NCBI GenBank assembly: GCA_020137815.1
Contig: CM035361.1
Coordinates: forward strand, 4,046,553 to 4,110,552
Direction of reading: 5' to 3'
Source: Hormiphora californensis
Lineage: Eukaryota > Ctenophora > Tentaculata > Cydippida > Pleurobrachiidae
Length of the DNA stretch: 64,000 nt
Positions within the stretch are counted from its first letter, which is position 1. Each line of letters starts with the position of its first letter. Positions 1-12,200 of the stretch are shown in pieces. Made by a program: the position numbers and the translations under genes. Under the pieces are notes generated by a model. The model saw only the letters and a list, made by a program, of their open reading frames with translations, was not told where the DNA came from and made no database searches.

Positions 1-278
1 CCTCACTTCCTGAAGTAACGGCTAGGAACTGTGGGTTGCCGTTTGGCACACTTGTTCTATAGACAATGCTCTTCAAATTTGGTGTAGCGATTTTTGATTA
101 AGGCCCCCGTTCCTGAATTATTGGGGTTAACATTAGATTAACGAAATGTTAACCCCAATAATTCAGGAACGGGGGCCTTAATCAAAAATCGCTACATCAA
201 ATTTGAAGAGCATTGTCTATAGAACAAGTGTGCCAAACGGCAACCCACAGTTCCTAGCCGTTACTTCAGGAAGTGAGG
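1..278. repeat. Near-perfect foldback palindrome (131-bp arms)
   Basis: Bases 1-131 are the reverse complement of 148-278 with one visible mismatch (near 85/195), around a 16-base loop. The element may extend left of the window. It has no ORF. This is the structure of a foldback DNA element or of a very recent inverted duplication. Confidence 0.9.
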
Positions 279-534
279 CAGGATGTCAAAAAAATAGACG
301 AATTACAGGCAATTACGCGTTCAGACCCCTGTGTAATAAGATGTGAACCTCAAATTTCTGTGGCCTGTATCTCATGAACAGGTGCTCGGATTTTGATCCG
401 GTTTGTTTCATTAGATTCGGCTTTCCGGGTTCTTTCACATATGAAATTTTCTAAAAAGGCCATTTTGACCCCCTGACCCCCCCTCCTCTGGCCTTAACTA
501 TAGGCTATCTATTTGAAACATCTGTAACCTTCAG

Positions 535-2346
535 GTGGAGAAAGTTGAAGAGCAGAACGGTCAACTTCACCACCGGCTATCGGAACTCGTTAAATCCCAC
601 ACTAAAAGTGAGGAATCCCTTCAGGACAGGGACAGGCAAAATTCACAGTTGAAAAGTGAATTAGATGCGATGAGATCATCCTCGAGGGACTTACAGGAAA
701 AGGTGAAGATATGATTATAAACTTTTTATTAAAACCTTTGTTGAATCGGAACGGGCTGTAAAGATGGCCATTTGTTAAATTATCAAAGGTTGACAATAAG
801 ACAAGGAAAATAAGACAGGGATTTAAAAAGAATAAATTTGAACCAATATTTTCTCACGCAGGCCACGGATGCAGAATCGAAAGCAGCTCAGCTTGATGCC
901 AAGTACGCCCAGGAAAATGAAAAACTTAAATCTGCTTTGACGGAGGCTAAAGCGGAAATCGCGTTTATAGAAGAGGCATTTTTCAAAGGTGAGAATTTTA
1001 ATAGTTGAACTGAGAGTGACTGTGTATAAATAAGGTTCAAATATTTCTCATATTTGAACCTTATTTTACAAAGTCATATATTATGAGGTTCAAATATGAG
1101 GTTCAAATATGACGTAAGGAGATTTTCTGGGACAGTTTTTCAAGACGAACATATAGTCCAGGTTTATCACAAATGTCTTCCAATTTTCTTCCGTTTTCAC
1201 ATATGATCCCCCCCCCCTCCAGGCTGGATAGATTCCCCCGGTCCCGATCAACAAGAGTCCCCTGCGGTAAAGTTTCAACAAGATGCGACATTAGGATCAG
1301 TATCACAGTTTCCTAAAGCTGAGAAAATAATCCAGTCTATCAAGCTTGACAGGTATACTCATTGCTCCCTTTATAGCTTCACACGATACGGATAATAATC
1401 GACAACGTTTCTAAATAATTATTTCTTGACCTCCCGTATTGTTTGAAAAATCAAGCAATAATTTCCTTACAAAATTGTTAGTAACCATGGTTACCATTTC
1501 CAGGCAAAAGCTGAAAGCTAAGCTGGTGCGAAGTATGCAAGATACAAAAACGATACAGTCCCAGCTGCAGGAGAAAGAGGATACATTCCACAGTGAAAAC
1601 TCTGGTAGGTTCTCGCTATTGGCAGCTGACAGAGCAGTTGCCTGAGTATAACAGAGCATTGGCAGCTGACAGTGTTGGTCTGAAAGATCTTTGGTATGAC
1701 AGTTCCATCGTTTTGTCAGTGTCAAATAGCCTAGTCGATTGAGAAACAATCACACTAATTTCAGCGCTCGCCAAACGACTGCGGGAGGCCCTCGACAGGC
1801 TCGAGGAATCGGAGGTGAAGGGTCATGTTCTGGAGAGGACTGCAAAGAACCTTTCTGTTCAGGTAAAAACATTGGGAGCCCCCCTTTTCTGCCTCTTCCA
1901 ACTATACAACTACAGAGAAAACTAGTTCTAGACTGTTCTAACTGTTACCTTATAGGGTTATCACCCTATATATAAATCACCCTATAAATAAATGCTAGGC
2001 GCTTCAAAGGTTCCTATTTCATAGACTCAATTGAGCTCAAGTTGTCTAATTTATCAGTAAACTATTCTCCTCCGAAGCTTCTCCGTGCTGCTGCTAATAT
2101 TATAGCCAGGAACCGACCGAATCAGGAAATACTGGTCCCTGATTGGCTCATAACCAGTCACGTGACCTAAATAACGAGTTCTGATTGGTTGTTTACTTGT
2201 TTCGGTCGGTTCCTGATTATAGCATACTTTCATTACAGGTTGAGGAACTGGGTGTGGTTAGCAGAAGTTTGGAACTTGAAAACTACCACTTGAAGAAACT
2301 TAGTGAGACGCTGGGAGAGAAAACACCTACCATTAACATACATTGA
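535..2346 (+). CDS. Coiled-coil protein, C-terminal six exons (gene A, 5' partial)
   Basis: Six exons join in frame: 535-702, 862-988, 1223-1352, 1504-1604, 1765-1862 and 2239-2346. Each has an AG acceptor, all but the last have a GT donor, and phases run 0,1,2,1,0. The product (about 210 residues in the window) is rich in E, K, Q, L and R with heptad-like stretches such as VEKVEEQNGQLHHRL, LAKRLREALDRLEESE and LENYHLKKLSETLGE, typical of a long coiled coil. A non-helical Pro/Gly/Ser segment (GWIDSPGPDQQESP) opens exon 3. The frame ends at TGA 2344-2346, inside the first unit of a 99-bp minisatellite, so the native C-terminus may have been replaced by repeat sequence. An AATAAA at 3084-3089 fits a 3' end. 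Family unknown; a centrosomal, tether or cytoskeletal coiled coil is only a guess. Upstream exons lie outside the window. Confidence 0.75.
2107..2215. mobile_element. hAT-type MITE, copy 1
   Basis: This is a 109-bp element with terminal inverted repeats beginning CAGGAACCGACCGAA. It is flanked by the 8-bp duplication ATTATAGC (2099-2106 and 2216-2223), the target-site length of hAT transposons. It carries CCAAT motifs and a central CACGTGA. It lies in the last intron of gene A. Confidence 0.9.
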
Positions 2347-2808
2347 TATAATGGTCGCCATGGCAACCCCCTCACCCAACTTGGTCACCATGACAACTCA
2401 GTGAGACGCTGGGAGAGAAAACACCTACTATTAACATCCATTGATATACTGGTCGCCATGGCAACCCCCCTCACCCAACCTGGTCACCATGACAACTTAG
2501 TGAGACGCTGGGAGAGGAAACACCTACTATTAACATACATTGATATAATGGTCGCCATGGCAACCCCCCTCACCCAACCTGGTCACCATGACAACTCAGT
2601 GAGACGCTGGGAGAGAAAACACCTACTATTAACATCCATTGATATACTGGTCGCCATGGCAACCCCCCTCACCCAACCTGGTCACCATGACAACTTAGTG
2701 AGACGCTGGGAGAGAAAACACCTACCATCAACATCCATTGATATAATGGTCGCCATGGCAACCCCCCTCACCCAACCTGGTCACCATGACAACTTAGTGA
2801 GACGCTAG
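2303..2808 (+). repeat. 99-bp minisatellite overlapping the end of gene A
   Basis: Units start at 2303, 2401, 2500, 2599, 2698 and (partial) 2797. The first is 98 bp and the rest 99 bp. Each begins with GTGAGACGCTGGGAGAG, which is the coding end of gene A, and continues with ATGGTCGCCATGGCAACC and TGGTCACCATGACAAC. The 99-bp period keeps one frame open across the array, but that frame differs from gene A's. Confidence 0.9.
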
Positions 2809-3110
2809 TGAGAACTATAAAAACGTCGCGTAGATATAATGAATGGCTGACCACTCTCTACTCTCCTCGCTCCTCGCCGAGATCGTGGTCACCATGATAA
2901 CTGAAATCGTGTCAGCACGATGGTCCTTACAGCACGATGAATCTGATGAACGCGGATAATCTGGCTTTGGCCACTTCCCAGATATGATCAGAGACATACG
3001 TTTAGTTTAAGTGTATTAGAAAACTGATAACTATTGAGTATTGACATTTATGGTATATCTTGACTGAGCTGGAGACATTAAAGAAATAAATTTTTAATTA
3101 ACTTCTTTTT
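2809..3110 (+). other. Probable 3' UTR of gene A with AATAAA
   Basis: No exon-like frame is seen after the minisatellite. AATAAA occurs at 3084-3089, followed by a T-rich stretch, which fits a polyadenylation region for gene A. Confidence 0.4.
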
Positions 3111-3401
3111 AAATTAATTTGTCGTTCGGTTCTGCTTACCAATTGCCAGTCATGTATCCATACATAATTATGCGTACATAAAATACATAAAAAAAATTCT
3201 AATTTTTCAATTTGTTCTACCTTTTTGATCAACCTCTAATCTCCATCTTTATTTCAATCTTTATTTCTTTCCCATTGCTCTCTCTTTTTCATTTTCATTG
3301 CTCTCTTCTTTTCTTTCTCATGACTGTTTCAACCGCGGATCTATATCGAGAGACATTGTTTGTATCGCGTCCTACACACGCAAAATGTACACACTGCAAC
3401 A

Positions 3402-3402
<1 letters not shown>

Positions 3403-3448
<46 letters not shown>

Positions 3449-3481
3449 TAGAGAGAAAGATAGAGAGAGGGAGAGAGAGAG

Positions 3482-3553
<72 letters not shown>

Positions 3554-3556
3554 GCG
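3403..3556. repeat. (GA)n microsatellite
   Basis: About 150 bp of GA dinucleotides interrupted by a few GATA/GGGA units. It produces long meaningless RERE/SLSL frames on both strands. Confidence 0.95.
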
Positions 3557-3594
3557 CACAACCCGGAAAAAGCCCATTATTATCATTGCTAGCA

Positions 3595-3740
3595 TCACGT
3601 GTCTCTCCTACTCCCCTCCGATTGGCTCCATTCCGATCACGTGACACCCACACTGCGCTGTGATTGGTCAACACTTCACCACGTGACCACTCTGCCAGGT
3701 GGTTGCTATTTATAGAGTCTAGATGTGCGGTGTGGCTTAG
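3595..3740 (+). promoter_or_regulatory. Promoter-like block: CACGTG, inverted CCAAT, TATA
   Basis: Three CACGTG or CACGTGA sites, two GATTGG (inverted CCAAT) sites and CTATTTATA near 3706-3714 lie within about 120 bp. A stretch with short exon-like features and a perfect donor AG|GTAAGT at 3920-3925 follows. This is the arrangement of a TATA/CCAAT/E-box core promoter reading right. The transcript it would drive has no convincing coding sequence. Confidence 0.4.
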
Positions 3741-3921
3741 TGTGCCTTGCCAAGCTCAGCTCGGACCTCGTGTAATGTAGTTTTCGGGGGATACGTTGTT
3801 AATTCTCTAGTGGAGGAGGAGGGTAGTCATTGACTAGCTGGTTTCAAGGAGGGTTTGGATCGATTTTATGGGGAATTCTAAGAGCTGGAGAATGGAGATG
3901 TGGTTGTTTAATAGTCTCTAG
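3740..3921 (+). other. Possible non-coding first exon (5' UTR or lncRNA)
   Basis: The stretch between the TATA-like site and the strong donor at 3921|3922 has only short frames, each stopping within 20 codons. A candidate acceptor TTTTAG near 4086 would lead into a 44-codon frame. Not enough to call a gene. Confidence 0.25.
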
Positions 3922-6164
3922 GTAAGTTAATCGTTATTCTTTAATAAGCTCAATATCTTATTTAAAATGACAAATACAGCCCAAAGTACACCGATTTTAG
4001 TACTTTTTTTGGTTAATTTGCGAATAAAAACATATCCATAGTACTTTTTCGTTGGTTTTGAATTCTTATCGGTATTTCTATTTTAGGTCGTGGTCGTCAA
4101 TTTCGGGGATCGGATTCTAATTCCTAGCAACGCAAAAAGGGGGATCTTCATAACAACTGGCAAGCGCACTCATTGTATAATACTTCAGGATCAACCCATA
4201 CATCAGTATTCATATCGTTCTTAATTAATTAATTAGTTAATTAGTTGATTCTTAACGCATTTTAGTTTTGTGTTCCATTTTATCCTTTGTAAATATAGAC
4301 CGGATATTAACCAGTGTAAATACAGTCACATCCTCTAAATCTTGGCAAACATTTCCATATTTGGCTTTTTGCCCATATTTGGCATTACATTATTTTACAC
4401 GTGTGTTCCAGAACGTGTGTCAGGAATTTGTTCTGTATTTTTACTCCGGGGAGGACGAACAGGAATGTTGTGAGACGGGGTTTTGAATTATGCAGTACTC
4501 ACAGAAATGTTAGATGAACTCTAGTGGTCCTGATTGGAAAAAATTGGTGAAAATTCGAACTGATACACTTTCAGCTCGTTTTTTATCAGTTTAGACTATA
4601 TATTGATCAGGGTGCACGTGCTTCTAACATGATTATATGTGTACTTTACAGAGGACTAGTAATTGTGTATGAAACTTATTGGCCCCCACTCTGCTGTGCT
4701 TATTCCTAGCTGTGGAACATCTGCAGGGGAGATATGAAGAATATTAGATGCGACAGAAATCGGAGGAGTTGATAATCTGGTATCTATTATTCTCTCCCGC
4801 TGGTGTCTTCCTAGCTGGGGTAGAGGTACAGGGGTGGGTCTGCCACCGCGTATTAAATGGGAATCTTGAGCGATAATCGTAACCATATACCACACATTAA
4901 ACCTTGCACGTGCAAAATGCTCCTTCATAAATATAACTATTGAGTTGTACACAAAATATCAGTGTACTAAAATGGATATCATCATGATCAATTCTGATAA
5001 CCTGCAGAGCGTGTGTGGTATATGTGCGATTAAAAACTCACAATTATATCTATGAGACAATTAAGAGCAGAGAATATTATTATAAGAACATATTATTAGA
5101 GGGACACGGAACTGCGAGATTTTACATTACTAGCGTAAAACACGTGTAAGCTGTGTGATATTATATGTTAATTAAACTTAATTAGTTTAATTGATTAACA
5201 ATTCATGGGAATGGAAACTATATTTGTGCGTTATACTATTCTAATATTGAGTTATGAGTGATGTACTTTTCACGATTAGATATTCAAACGCACATTAATT
5301 ACTACAACGGATGATTATGGACAACGGACAATTAACCTTATATATATATACATATATAACATATATATCAAGTACTGTACTATATATGTCACTATATACT
5401 TATTGGGGTTGGACCCTTATCTCACGCAACGTACACCTGTTGTACACCCTGTTTATGTGTTCCTGGGGCGAATTTATAGCAACAGAATACACACACGTTC
5501 TAGAGCACAGTGTATACACATGTTATACATATACATGATATACATGATATACATTATACATGATATACATATTATACATTGTGTACAATATACATGATAC
5601 ATAGTCATACTGCATAGATCACCTGATTTGTACTTTTATTTGTCTAGTTGAGTGATTAAGAGTTTACATCTGATGAATATACTCGCAGAATTCTTCATAC
5701 TATTTTGGACGTTTTTGGCCATAAATCTGCTATAATATCTCCGCCATACAATATGTATGCCACCCTATATTTCCAGGAATTGTTTGCCAGAAAAGTGATA
5801 GAGGGGAACGTTGGTTTTGTCTTTTAGTGAATTTTAATTTGCCATTATTGTACTGTTTCGAGTCTTTTAAAATTTTCTGACATTCCTTCAAAAGATATAC
5901 TTTTTTTGCACAATTAAATAAATAAGCACCCTCACTTTTGCATAAAAAATAATTTAATACCACTCATCAAAACCTACAGAAAAAATGTTCCAGTTCAAAA
6001 ATTCAACTACATACATATATGTCTATAGACCGGGTAGTATGACATACTGCCTTAACGGAACGTTTGAGGACACATTACGGACACATTGAGGACACAATAA
6101 ACCCCAGCTGAGTGTCCTAGGAATTTTCACATCCTTAAATCATTCCATAGATTGTCTTAATTGA
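3922..6164. other. AT-rich stretch without a recognised gene
   Basis: All ORFs here are short and lack splice-consistent partners. The stretch holds AT-rich hairpins and the ATACATG-rich tract listed separately. Nothing else was seen. Confidence 0.5.
5338..5602. repeat. TATATAC / GATATACAT low-complexity tract
   Basis: Irregular runs of TATATACATATATA at the left and GATATACATGATATACATTATACATG at the right (about 5535-5602) form an imperfect short tandem repeat. Confidence 0.7.
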
Positions 6165-6228
6165 TTAACAGTCGTATGGAAACCAAGTCTGCTCATCCCA
6201 GAGGACCCCACGACCAGTAAGACAATCA
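6165..6228 (-). CDS. Gene B alternative terminal exon, distal copy
   Basis: After acceptor TTTTCAG the frame reads DCLTGRGVLWDEQTWFPYDC and stops at TAA (6165-6167). It parallels the proximal last exon in length (64 bases), start phase, the DCL..RGVLWD core and the final DC before the stop. It is a duplicated terminal exon about 2.4 kb further downstream, and could be used alternatively. Confidence 0.6.
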
Positions 6229-9200
6229 CTGAAAATTAGATGTTAATTAATTATGTAGTTATAGGGAGGGAACTAGAAAAATATATGACGAGGGCCGGGC
6301 TCGAACCAACAACCTCTGCATTACATGTTGGTGGCGCCGTCACCTCTCTATCCGCTTTGCGGGCTTCGTTTTTGTGCGCTACGCGTGTGAGTTGTAAGGG
6401 TGACTGCGTCACCAACATTACATGTACCTATTGCGATACCTCGCGAGTCTCGTCGAGACTTAATTGGATAAATAATTGACACGATACTAAGGTACCAACT
6501 TACAAAAAGAACTCGGGTATGTTTGCCAAAAGTTAGTTAAGATACCCCAACGTGACAAAAGTACCCGTACTTTTTTTAAGTTGCTCAGTTATATAACTTC
6601 ATATGCATGACTCACGTTGAGGTGTAACCTCCCTCATCACAGAAGACATCGTGCCTCATGCAGCCCTTGTGAGAGCAACAGTCGTTACACACCCATTTCC
6701 AACAAGTGGCGCACAACTGAAGGAAGAGAGGACTGGTTGGGGCGGGGTGGTATGGGTTAGGGCAGGGTGGTATGGGGGGGGTGGGTGTCGTTACACACCC
6801 ACTTCCAACAAGTGGCGCACAACTGAAGGAAGAGAGGACTGGTTGGGGCGGGGTGGTATGGGTTAGGGCAGGGTGGTATGGGAGGGGCTGGGGTGGATGT
6901 CGTTACACACCCACTTCCAGCAAGTGGCACACAACTGAAGGAGGAGAGGACTTTATGGTTGGGGCGGGGTGGTATGGGTTGGGGCAGGGTGGTATATGGG
7001 GGGGGGGTGGTATATGGGGGGGGGGGGGGGGGGGTGGTATGGGAGGGGCTGGGGTGGATGTCGTTACACACCCACTTCCAGCAAGTGGCACACAACTGAA
7101 GGAGGAGAGGACTTTATGGTTGGGGCGGGGTGGTATGGGGGGGGGGGGGGGGGTGGTGGTGGGGGTCGTTACACACCCACTTCCAACAAGTGGCGCACAA
7201 CTGAAGGAAGAGAGGACTGGTTGGGGCGGGGTGGTATACCACCCCAGCCCCTCCCATACCACCCTGCCCCTCCCATACCACCCTGCCCTAACCCATATAT
7301 GGGTTAGGGCAGGGTGGTATGGGAGGGGCTGGGGTGGGTGTCGTTACACACCCACTTCCAGCAAGTGGCACACAACTGAAGGAGGAGAGGACTTAATGGT
7401 TGGGGCGGGGTGGTTTGGGTTGGGGCGGGGTGGTATGGGAGGGGGGGGGTGGGGGTCGTTACACACCTATTTCCAACAAGTGGCACACAACTGAAGGAGG
7501 TGGGGTGGGAGAGGGTCAGGAATACTGGATATACCGGAGGATTTGGGAATTTCAGAGACATTGGATTGAAAATGAGTTATTCTCAATCACCAATGTACCT
7601 CAAAGGAGAAACCAAATTTAATAATTTTCCTCAAGGCATATCCTGGATGGTGTGATGTGAGGAATTAATTTCAATGAGTCCTAAAGAAATCTTAGCCCAT
7701 AGCTTCAAAAATATTGCGGGTAGTTCTGTTTCTCACTGTAAATGCGTTAAAGTTGAAAAAACAGCTCTGTTTAATCAAATAACAGCCGCACACACAACAA
7801 CAGCTCTGTGTTTGTACGTCAGTACTTGCAGAGTTGTTCACACTTTTTGGACGTTTTTGGCCATATCTCCGCTACATCTCCGCCATTTCCGATGTTGTAG
7901 TTGTTCAAGAGCGAGCGTGCAAGAGCACACCAAATCCAGAAGAGACCATATCCAAGAGCGCATCACATCCAGAAGAGACCATATCCAAGAGTGCATCACA
8001 TCCAAAAGAGACCATATCCAAGAGCGCATCACATCCAGAAGAGACCATATCCAAGAGCTCATCACATCCAGAAGAGACCATATCCAAGAGCGCATCACAT
8101 CCAGAAGAGACCATATCCAAGAGCGCACACGCACCACATCTAGAAGAGACCACATCCAGAAGATCGGTATCTTTTGGATGCGGAGCTTTAGCTTGGAGTG
8201 GTCTCTTCTGGATGGGGTGTGCTATTGGATGTGCAGGTGCGCTCTTGGATCTGGTGCGCTCTTGAACTTAATTATGGTTCAAAATCCTGCAGCATAACCA
8301 TGAGTAAAACCACCTACATAAACACAATTGTTTTCCAGATTCATTTAACAAACTAAAACACAGATCAGCTGGCTAAAATAAATAAAAGTTGTAAAATGAA
8401 TGGGAAAATATCCCGGAGATATAAGGTCACGTACACTACATAAAATAAATAGTTTTATTGTTCATTTACTCCTCCTCGTCTAATACATTGTTCTCACTCC
8501 TTACAAAGTGTAGCACTTCTATTAATCAAACCATCATCATCATCATCATCAAAAAGGGGAGCGAGAGAGGCCGGAGGTGATATCTGATGTGTTTCCTCCT
8601 CGTCTAGCAGTCGAGGGGAGTAGAAGTAATTGTATCCCAGAGGACTCCACGACAACTCAAACAGTCACTGTAGGTAGGGAATTAAATCAGTGACATCACG
8701 GTTACTAGGTAGGGATTAAATCAGTGACATCATGGTTTATGAAAGTGTAATGTAAATTACTAGTGAGAATAATTTAAAGAAAACAGCTTTGACTTGACTT
8801 GGGAATGCGAGAACAATTTATTGAGGCCCATGGTATTACAGTCGGACTTTAGTGGCATCCTCGGGGGAAAAATCCTGCTACTAAATCGGGGTGCCACTAA
8901 ATAGGGGTGCCACTAAATCGGGCTCCGACTGTATTATGGTTGAACTTTGGAAACGATATTTCGGGATCCAGAGAGGACAGATTTGATCCAGTGATTCGCC
9001 TCACTCACTAAGTTAAGTATCCATCAGCACAAAAGTCGTCGTGTCGTAAGCAGCCGGTGTGTGAACAGCAATCCCCACAAACCCAATTCCAACATTCTTT
9101 GCATGTCTGTAATTAATTATATTGAAAAATAAAATTAAATAATCCTGTCGTAAAAATTTAATTAAATGAATGTAAAATAATCAAATGAATGAATGAGTGG

Positions 9201-12200
9201 TGTAATGGACCAGGATATGCCTTAAAAACCAAACTTTTACAAAAATTTCCCAAAATGGGCCGAATATTTTTGATAAATTAGTAACTTAGCTTAGTAATTT
9301 AGTTAGTAACTCAGTTAGTAACTTAGCTTAGTAATTTAGTTAGTAAATTAGTTAGTAACTAAGTTGGTTACCATGGTAACTTAGTTGGTTACCATGGTAA
9401 CTTAGTTGGTTACCATGGTAACTTAGTTAGTATTTACCTTTCCGCAAAGTCCTCTACACTCATCAGCAATGAGGGCCTCCATATCAGGTGCAGCCCACCC
9501 ATTGAAAGTACAGACCTTGGTAGCGTTAGGCCCGTTGAATTGATAGGTCCGAGGATCCACTTCAATGGTCTCGGCCATCAAGCTTCTTTTAGCCTGATCA
9601 GATCAGAGGGGGAGTATGGGGACATTCGGATGTCTGTGGACAGCGGGGTTGATGTGGATCAGAGGGGGAGTAAGAGAAAGTCTAAAGTGTCATACCGACC
9701 CTGTGCTGTCAACCTCGATTTACCGGACTCCTCGGGGGTTTTGCACGGTTAACTGCTGTATAAGGCATCGGGCTGACCCGATCTCGAGAATGGTCAGGCA
9801 TCTCGCTGACAGGTCATCAGAGGTTCCGTTAAATTGGGGTTTGACTGCTTCACAAAACCCACGAGTAGTCCGATTAATCAAGACTTGACAGTATAGTACC
9901 CGTTTTTGGTGATGAAAGTTATCGGCAGCCATCCCCATTCTGTAGAGAAACATGGCAGCCGGGGACTTCCCATCCTTTCAGTTGTAGTTCATCGTGAATC
10001 AGCTTCACGGCAACGGGGAAGAATCTGAAATGGAAATATAATAAATCGGGGTCAACTGTGCGATTCTTATCAACAGCTGAAGTTCACGTTAAGCCAAATG
10101 CCATTGTAGAATCTGATTAGTTGTTTTACCAAACTATAAACTAAATCTAAATTTAGTATCTATACCGGAAGTCAGGGTCCTCGAACAGTTTCTTCAACTT
10201 CAGTCCCTCCTCCTGGTGTCGGGTGTCCTTGACATCAAACTGTTCACCTGTATGATGTAATCATCAAAGTTATTGAGATCAGAGTTATTGAGATTAGAGT
10301 TTATGAAATATTTTTTAAAAAGGGTTTTAAAAAGGGTTTTCCTAATTTTGACTGCAAGTCTGAATTTTGGACGATATTCATCACAGTCACTACTTACTAC
10401 TTAGTGCGGGAAAATAGCCCTTCTGTATGACTCCTGAACTGCAATTCAGTTTGACGGCCACTTACTGGAAAATATCTAAAGTTTGTGCATAAGTACGGCT
10501 GTTTACTCAACTTTTGCAATTTTCACAAACTTCAGTTATTCTCCAGTAAGTATAGCCCTCGAACTTTGGCAGCGTGTTACATACAGGGGATAGCGCGACG
10601 TGCCCAACCTCGAACTGAACCCCAGTTCAGAATTTATATTTGCCACTTTAACCTACCATCTATAACAATGAACCTACAATGAACCTACCATCTAGAACAA
10701 TGAACATGTCCTGTTGGTTTGCGTAGTACTCCACCTTTACAAACTCCCTTTTCCTCCCGTCCTGTTCCCCAGAGACAGCGAGACTCGAATACCCGGTGGA
10801 TTCCAGCAGGTCCAGAGTTACCAGGTGATACCCTGCAAAGAAGAATCTGTCAGTTGGTATTATCTGCAATTAATCTAGGATCAATATACAATCCTAGTAA
10901 CTTCTTGAATGAACCTTGTAGTTCTCAGTTATAACTATGCATGGCTGCTGTAATTTAGGCTGCAGTACGGTGGCAGATTCCGGCCAAGAGTTTTTTCAAT
11001 CAAGTGAAATATTTTTGTTTGAAGTTTTATAAAAATTTTATCTCAAAATAAAAATAAACATGTCGTTAAAATTATTGGCCGGAATCTGCCACGCGGGTGG
11101 CAGATTCCGGCCAAGATTCTCAAAAATCCTTGGCCAGAATCTGCCACACACGTGGCAGATTCTGGCCAACCAAATAAAACTTGTTTATATCAAAGCGAAA
11201 ACCACTGTATCCGACTAATTTTGACACGCTGAATCACGTAAGATACTTTTCCAATCCCTCAGAGGTCGGGAAAGTGTCATAACTGACCATAATTGGGTCT
11301 AATTGACCCCACTTACAACTTTTCACCTTAAAAAGATAGACGCTTATGTGAAGGCACTTTTCCGACTAATTTTGATACGCTGAATCACGTAAGCAACTTT
11401 TCCAAGTCCTCCGAGGTCGGGAAAATGCCTTAATTGGGTATAATTGGGTCTAATTAGCCTTAATTGCTCAATTAGGGCACTTTGCCGATCTCTGAGGACT
11501 TGGAAAAGTTGTTTACGTGATTCAGCGTATCAAAATTAGTCGGAAAAGTGCCTTTACATAAGCGTCTATCGTTTTAAGGTGAAAAGTTGTAAGTGGGGTC
11601 AATTAGACCCAATTATGGTCAGTTATTACACTTTCCCGACCTCGGAGGGATTGGAAAAGTATCTTACGTGATTCAGCGTATCAAAATTAGTCGGATACAG
11701 TGGTTTTCGCTTTGATATAAACAAGTTTTAGTTGGTTGGCCAGAATCTGCCACGTGTGTGGCAGATTCTGGCCAAGGTTTTTTGAGAATCTTGGCCGGAA
11801 TCTGCCACTCGCGTGGCAGATTCCGGCCAATAATTTTATCGACATGTTTATTTTTATTTTGAAATAAAATTTTTATAAAACTTCAAACAAAAATATTTCA
11901 CTTGATTGAAAAAACTCTTGGCCGGAATCTGCCACCGTACTGCACACGGTGTCCCTTAAGGAGGTGAAACCTCGGCTAGATAAAGTATTTTGGAGACCGG
12001 ACCTAGGTTACGTATTTTTGACCGAGGAATCCGAAAAACATAAAATTAAAATCGAAAACGTAGCGTTTTTTGTGTAAAACGGGAAAAACTGTCATTTTTC
12101 AGCGATTTTCGACTTTTTACGCTTTCTAGAGATTTTTAAAATATTTCCTTACAAGATATAATCTTGTGCTTCTAGACTAATAAAATACAATCGATTTGCT

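Noticed and set aside
2401-2808. 135-residue ORF through the 99-bp repeat
   Set aside because: It is in a different frame from gene A and exists only because 99 is a multiple of three.
4656-4952. 98-residue minus-strand ORF
   Set aside because: No splice partner, promoter, domain or repeat support.
6772-7494. 240-residue glycine-rich ORF
   Set aside because: Frame through the G-rich minisatellite, with matching open frames on the other strand and no splice partners.
7904-8160. Possible CRISPR array
   Set aside because: Units are contiguous 33-bp tandem copies without unique spacers, in a clearly eukaryotic window.
7834-8265. 143-residue ORF with 11-residue repeats (EETISKSASHP)
   Set aside because: 33-bp minisatellite is open in several frames on both strands. 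The array reverses orientation at its end, which a coding repeat would not do.
9540-9953. ORFs at 9540-9888 (+) and 9720-9953 (-)
   Set aside because: The plus ORFs oppose gene B exons and a decayed MITE. The minus ORF is partly exon 9 run on into intron/MITE sequence.
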